Source: Gemmatimonadota bacterium (GTDB lineage Bacteria > Latescibacterota > UBA2968 > UBA8231). From it: a stretch of 43,529 bases of DNA. Positions 39,960 to 43,529 of this stretch are shown here, one piece after another (the first letter of the stretch is position 1; each line of letters starts with the position of its first letter). The notes below the pieces were generated by a model. It was not told the DNA's origin. It made no database searches and was given only the letters and a program-made list of their open reading frames with translations. The position numbers were made by a program, and so were the translations under genes. Location of the stretch: positions 1 through 43,529 of the forward strand of contig JABHDC010000095.1 of assembly GCA_018673255.1 (NCBI GenBank), written 5' to 3'.

Positions 39960-41201
39960 ATGCCCTTCCCCAGAATGGCGACATTCCGCCAGCATTTTGA
40001 CGCACAGCGCCTTGACGATGTTGTTGCTACCGTAGAAGCACAGTTGGAGCAATGCGGACTGGCGGGCCGCATCCAGGCCGGTCAACGTATTGCTGTGACC
40101 GGTGGCAGCCGTGGGATTGCCCAGATCGACACGATTACGCGCCTCGTCGTGGATGCCGTGCGGGCTGCTGGCGGACAACCCTTCGTGATGCCAGCCATGG
40201 GTAGTCACGGTGGGGCCACCGCTGAAGGACAGATCGAAGTGCTGGCCAGCTACGGTCTGAGCGAAGCCAGCCTCGGATGCCCCGTAGAAGCGACGATGGA
40301 CACCGATCAGATCGGCATCCTCGAGGATGGCACACCGATTCTGGTGAATCGCCTCGCCCTCGAAGCGGATGGCGTCATCGTCATCAACCGCGTGAAGCCC
40401 CACACGTCGTTCCGTGGAGTGCATGAGAGCGGTGTCGTGAAGATGATGACGATCGGTCTGGGGTGTCACCGGGGCGCAACCATGGCCCATGCACAGGGCG
40501 CTGACGGCCTGGCACGACTCATTCCAGCCCTGGGCAAGGCCATTCTCGAGCACCTGCCCGTCCTGGCGGGGATCGCAATCGTCGAAAATGCCTACGATGA
40601 GACGATGCGAATCGAAGCCCTCAGACCCGAGCAATTCGCCACGGATGAGCCGAAACTCCTGGCGCAGGCTCGGGAATCGATGCCGCGCATTCTGACTCAG
40701 GGAATCGATCTGCTCATTGTGGACGAAATGGGCAAAGAGATATCGGGGACGGGTATGGACACGAATGTGATCGGGCGCATGATGCTGCCAGGTGTGAAAG
40801 AGCCCGATACACCTGGTGTATCACGCATCCTGGTGCGCCGGCTGTCTGGCAAGACACACGGCAACGCCAATGGCGTCGGTCTGGCGGATGTGATCCCGAA
40901 ACAACTACACGACGAGATCGACTTCGACGCCACCTACGCCAATGCCTTCACCTCAACCTTTCTCAATCGGGCTTACGTCCCCATCGTCAAGGCCAATGAT
41001 CGGGAGGCGGTGCAGGCCATGTTCGACGTCCTGCGCATGGAGGACGGCTCCCAGACCCGCGTCGCCCGCATCCGCAACACCCTCGATATGGGGAAGATCC
41101 AGCTCTCCGAAGCCCTCGCGCGGGACTCCCATCACCCCGACCTGAGCCAGGAGGGTGATTTCGCCGAGATGGCCTTCGATGCAGAGGGTGCGTTGCAGTA
41201 A
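39960..41201 (+). CDS. LarA-like (lactate racemase domain, DUF2088) protein
   Basis: 413 residues from ATG at 39960. The N-terminal block contains DTITRL (LarA: DD-x-TRP), then MGSHGGAT (LarA: GTHR). Later NRVKPHTSFRGVHESGVVKM corresponds to the H-x-x-x-G-x-x-x-K region that carries nickel-pincer ligands. LarA homologues racemise or epimerise various 2-hydroxy acids with a nickel-pincer cofactor, but several DUF2088 branches have no known reaction. No larB, larC or larE maturation gene is in the window. Its place next to the TPP decarboxylase suggests that it acts on a related 2-hydroxy acid; this is inference. Confidence 0.78.
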   Translation: MPFPRMATFRQHFDAQRLDDVVATVEAQLEQCGLAGRIQAGQRIAVTGGSRGIAQIDTITRLVVDAVRAAGGQPFVMPAMGSHGGATAEGQIEVLASYGLSEASLGCPVEATMDTDQIGILEDGTPILVNRLALEADGVIVINRVKPHTSFRGVHESGVVKMMTIGLGCHRGATMAHAQGADGLARLIPALGKAILEHLPVLAGIAIVENAYDETMRIEALRPEQFATDEPKLLAQARESMPRILTQGIDLLIVDEMGKEISGTGMDTNVIGRMMLPGVKEPDTPGVSRILVRRLSGKTHGNANGVGLADVIPKQLHDEIDFDATYANAFTSTFLNRAYVPIVKANDREAVQAMFDVLRMEDGSQTRVARIRNTLDMGKIQLSEALARDSHHPDLSQEGDFAEMAFDAEGALQ

Positions 41202-41290
41202 GTCGATGCGGCGGGGCGGAAGGCATTGCCGGTAGTAGGCCGCCTGCGGTCCCACCTGATGGACAATGCCAGGCTGTATCGGCATTTCTC

Positions 41291-41312
41291 CCAAAGAGCC
41301 GCTTGCGGCTCT
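41291..41312 (-). terminator. Hairpin at the rpoN stop codon
   Basis: On the minus strand AGAGCCGC and GCGGCTCT (41312-41305, 41302-41295) pair across AA, starting at the stop codon, followed by a short TTT. A second inverted repeat GGCATTG/CAATGCC (41222-41228, 41264-41270) lies between the two convergent genes. Confidence 0.5.
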
Positions 41313-42793
41313 CAGAAGACGTCTTTGCGATACCTCTGCGAGTTGATGCCGAGTTGGTCGCGATACTTGGCAACGGTGCGCCGTGCGATCTTCAGGCCGT
41401 CGCGGCCGAGGATGGCGGCAATCTCCTGATCGCTCAAGGGCTTCTTCTTGTCTTCGCCGTCGATGAGCTTTGAAATCGTCTCCTTGACGCTACGAGCCGA
41501 GACATCTTCGCCATCGTCACGGGAGACCTTGCTGTCGAAGAAATACTTGAGTTCGAAGACGCCGTGCGGCGTCTGCATGTATTTCCCATTGCTGACGCGA
41601 GAGATCGTCGATACGTGCATCTCCACCGCGTCGGCCACATCCTGCAACACCATGGGACGAAGAGATGAGGGGCCGTGCTCGAACCAGGGCATCTGTGCCC
41701 GCACCAGGTAGTTGGCGACCCTCAACATTGTATTGCGGCGCTGATTGATGGCATTGATGAGCCAGCGGGCGTCGTTGAGTTTCTTCGACACATACGTCCG
41801 CACCTCGTCTTTGCGGCCCCGGCCATCCTTCATCAACTTGGCATAGCCCGCATTGATTCGCAGCGAGGGCAGATTGCCATCGGTCAGACTCACGATCCAG
41901 TCCTCGCCAGTCTTCTCAACAATCAGATCTGGCGTGACGTAGGGGATCTCGGTGTCGAGGGTCAGGAGCCCGGAGTAGGCAGAGACACAGGCTGCACCCG
42001 GATTCGGCTCGAGCGTCTCGATCAGTTCCATCACATACTTGAGCTGTTGGTTATCGATCGCCAGAGAGCGCGTGATGCGGGAGAAGCGGCGCTTCGTCAG
42101 ATCCTCCATGTGCTGGCGGATCACCAGGATCGCCAGTTGCCGGTCTTCGTCGACCACTTCACCAGCCAGAGACTCCAGTTGGATCAGCAGGCACTCCGCC
42201 AGATTCCGTGCGCCGATCCCCGGGGGGTCGAAGGTCTGGATCACGGTCAGGACCCGCTCCACATCTTCGATGGGAATCTCGAGCGGCTCTGAGACCTCCT
42301 CGACTGTGCAGGTCAGATAACCACGATCGTCCATATTGCCGATGATGGATTCGGCGATCTCGACGTCCTTCCCGGCCAGGGAGCACATCGAGAGCTGATC
42401 CTGCAGCAGGTCGGCAAGGGGCGCCATGGTGGTGATCCGATTCTCCTGCGGCTCCCGGTCCTGCTCCCAATTCGGGTCGAATTCGGTCTCGTTATTGTAG
42501 GAATTCTGATCGAATTGATCCTCGAGGAGAGCGTCCCAGTCCACGGTATCCTCGAAGTCGTCGGCGACGACCTCCTCCTCTTCCTTGAGCGCCTCGTCGG
42601 CCTTTTCCTTCTCTTCTTCCTGTTCCTCTTCCAACTCCATCGATTCCTCGAGGAGCGGATTGACCTCCATCTGCTGCTTGATCTCGAGCTCAAGTTCGAG
42701 CGTCGACATCTGCAGTAGTTGCAGCGACTGGATCAGCTGCGGGGCCATCCTCTGTTGGAGGCTCATGCCCTGCGATAGGCGCAGCATCGTCAC
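41312..42793 (-). CDS. rpoN: RNA polymerase sigma-54 factor
   Basis: 493 residues (usual 430-500) from GTG at 42793, with ATG two codons later. Region I is the Gln/Leu-rich MSLQQRMAPQLIQSLQLLQM that contacts activators. Region II is the acidic stretch at about 50-110. The core-binding region includes FDPPGIGARNLAECLLIQL. The helix-turn-helix is VADAVEMHVSTISRVSNGKY, and the RpoN box ARRTVAKYRD lies at about 470-479. It directs transcription from -24/-12 promoters with activators such as the NtrC-type protein at 30661. It lies next to lptB on the same strand, as in many proteobacteria, with its own promoter between them. Confidence 0.97.
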   Translation of the reverse strand: MTMLRLSQGMSLQQRMAPQLIQSLQLLQMSTLELELEIKQQMEVNPLLEESMELEEEQEEEKEKADEALKEEEEVVADDFEDTVDWDALLEDQFDQNSYNNETEFDPNWEQDREPQENRITTMAPLADLLQDQLSMCSLAGKDVEIAESIIGNMDDRGYLTCTVEEVSEPLEIPIEDVERVLTVIQTFDPPGIGARNLAECLLIQLESLAGEVVDEDRQLAILVIRQHMEDLTKRRFSRITRSLAIDNQQLKYVMELIETLEPNPGAACVSAYSGLLTLDTEIPYVTPDLIVEKTGEDWIVSLTDGNLPSLRINAGYAKLMKDGRGRKDEVRTYVSKKLNDARWLINAINQRRNTMLRVANYLVRAQMPWFEHGPSSLRPMVLQDVADAVEMHVSTISRVSNGKYMQTPHGVFELKYFFDSKVSRDDGEDVSARSVKETISKLIDGEDKKKPLSDQEIAAILGRDGLKIARRTVAKYRDQLGINSQRYRKDVF

Positions 42794-42868
42794 GGTGAGG
42801 CGGAACTCCGAAAAATAGGGGTAACTTTCGCTCTACTATGGACTTGTAGAGGCTCTGGAGGCGCGGCT

Positions 42869-42898
42869 AATATAGCCGGCCGTCGACCGGGGTGTCAA
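42869..42898 (-). promoter_or_regulatory. Near-consensus sigma-70 promoter of rpoN
   Basis: On the minus strand TTGACA (42898-42893) is followed after 18 nt by TATATT (42874-42869). Transcription would start near 42862, giving a leader of about 70 nt. The spacer contains the GC-rich partial palindrome CCGGTCGACGGCCGG. Confidence 0.75.
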
Positions 42899-42928
42899 GC
42901 GGGGCACGCCATTTGCTTAACGGGCAGT

Positions 42929-43529
42929 TCACCAATCCATCCGGAAACGATCACCCAGATACAGACGGCGAACATTTTCATCCTCGGTCAATTCACGGGC
43001 CGTTCCGGCAGTCAGGATTTTTCCATCGACCATGATATAGGCGCGATCGGTGATCTGGAGCGTTTCCCGCACATTGTGATCGGTGATGAGAATGCTCAAT
43101 CCCTTGCGTTGCAGGTCGCCGACGATGACCTGAATATCTTCGACGGTACGCGGATCAATGCCGGTGAAGGGTTCATCCAGCAGCATGAAACGAGGCTCGG
43201 TCGCCAGGGCCCGGGCGATTTCGACACGACGAGTTTCACCACCGGACAGGGTATCGGCTCGTTGATGCGCCCGCTCTTCGAGGTTGAGTTCAGCCAGCAG
43301 ACCCGCGACCCGGTCGTCGCGATCCGACGCCGGTACCCCCCGGGCTTCGAGGACGGCGCGGATGTTCTGAGCCACCGTCAGCCCACGGAAGATCGACGTT
43401 TCCTGCGGCAGGTAACCGATCCCCCGACGGGCACGCTGATACATTGGCAGATCGGTGATCTGCTCGCCATCGAGCAGGATCTGCCCACCGTCAGGCCGCA
43501 CAAATCCGGTGATGCTGTGGAATGTCGTC
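42929..43529 (-). CDS. lptB: LPS export ABC transporter ATPase LptB (N-terminus outside window)
   Basis: The frame is open to the right edge, with visible residues from TTFHSITGFVRPDGG just after Walker A; about 200 residues are present, and some 40 are missing. The Q-loop is in IGYLPQETSIFRGLTV, the signature is LSGGETRRVEIARAL, Walker B is FMLLDEPFTGIDP, and the H-loop block ITDHNVRETL is typical of LptB rather than of other ABC ATPases. LptB powers extraction of lipopolysaccharide from the inner membrane with LptFG and LptC. Its presence indicates an LPS-type outer membrane. rpoN follows after 135 nt on the same strand. Confidence 0.95.
   Translation of the reverse strand, partial: TTFHSITGFVRPDGGQILLDGEQITDLPMYQRARRGIGYLPQETSIFRGLTVAQNIRAVLEARGVPASDRDDRVAGLLAELNLEERAHQRADTLSGGETRRVEIARALATEPRFMLLDEPFTGIDPRTVEDIQVIVGDLQRKGLSILITDHNVRETLQITDRAYIMVDGKILTAGTARELTEDENVRRLYLGDRFRMDW

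Noticed and set aside
28651..42928. Sigma-54 (-24/-12) promoters near the NtrC-type regulator and rpoN
   Set aside because: No intergenic TGGC-N-GC arrangement with correct 10-nt GG to GC spacing was found by eye; matches such as that near 36430 lie inside genes.
1..43529. tRNA, rRNA, insertion sequences, prophage or attachment sites
   Set aside because: No cloverleaf, rRNA-like segment, transposase or integrase motif, or terminal inverted repeats were seen.

Overview
The window looks like chromosomal DNA from a high-GC diderm (Gram-negative type) bacterium. Supporting genes are lptB, a TolC-like outer-membrane channel, lipoprotein and periplasmic signal sequences, and sigma-54 with an NtrC-type activator. 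Housekeeping genes (dapA, dapB, a purH-type transformylase, fabI, rpoN, lptB) are mixed with several large proteins that I cannot assign. The divergent omega-like subunit, the stand-alone AICAR transformylase and the CBM9-like and beta-helix proteins would suit an uncultured FCB-type lineage (Latescibacterota, Krumholzibacteriota or Eisenbacteria-like). That placement is inference only. No rRNA, tRNA, CRISPR array, IS element or phage gene was seen.

Layout. 1-889 (-): 3' part of a gene whose product ends in an extremely acidic Asp/Glu tail. 1091-6113 (-): an ABC-2 export operon (ATPase, HEAT/CBM9-like lipoprotein, two paralogous permeases). 6375-10872 (+): divergent from it, a TolC-like channel and two paralogous coiled-coil/beta-domain proteins with C-terminal membrane anchors. 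Together these may form a tripartite-like envelope machine in which the anchored pair replaces the usual HlyD-type adaptor. 11036-11827: a UVR-motif protein. 11946-13799 (-): dapA-dapB for lysine/diaminopimelate, divergent from a stand-alone AICAR transformylase at 14061-15230. 15288-24736 (-): the most striking locus, a 2,624-residue protein that I do not recognise, whose C-terminus looks ATP-grasp-like, overlapping by 4 bp a second ATP-grasp gene.

25016-26739 (-): a right-handed beta-helix protein and a decayed short-chain dehydrogenase. 26786-28650 (+): a DUF1684 protein, a small omega-like RNA polymerase subunit, and a membrane protein whose start codon sits directly after a hairpin that may bridge it to an upstream Shine-Dalgarno sequence. 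28955-33830 (+): a small helical protein, an NtrB-like kinase, an NtrC-like sigma-54 activator and an HDOD signalling protein. 33866-35829: a possible 37-residue ORF coupled to a GHMP (fucokinase-like) kinase. 35915-37389: fabI and a convergent DUF2064 glycosyltransferase-like gene. 37524-38714: an orphan unknown gene with its own strong terminator. 38881-41201: a split TPP-dependent sulfopyruvate-decarboxylase-like pair and a LarA/DUF2088 homologue. 41312-43529 (-): lptB (cut by the window end) and rpoN, with a near-consensus promoter between them.

Several intergenic regions carry clear TTGACA-type promoters (dapA, rpoN) and strong hairpin terminators (11875, 15239, 28666, 32096, 38743), which divide the window into short transcription units.
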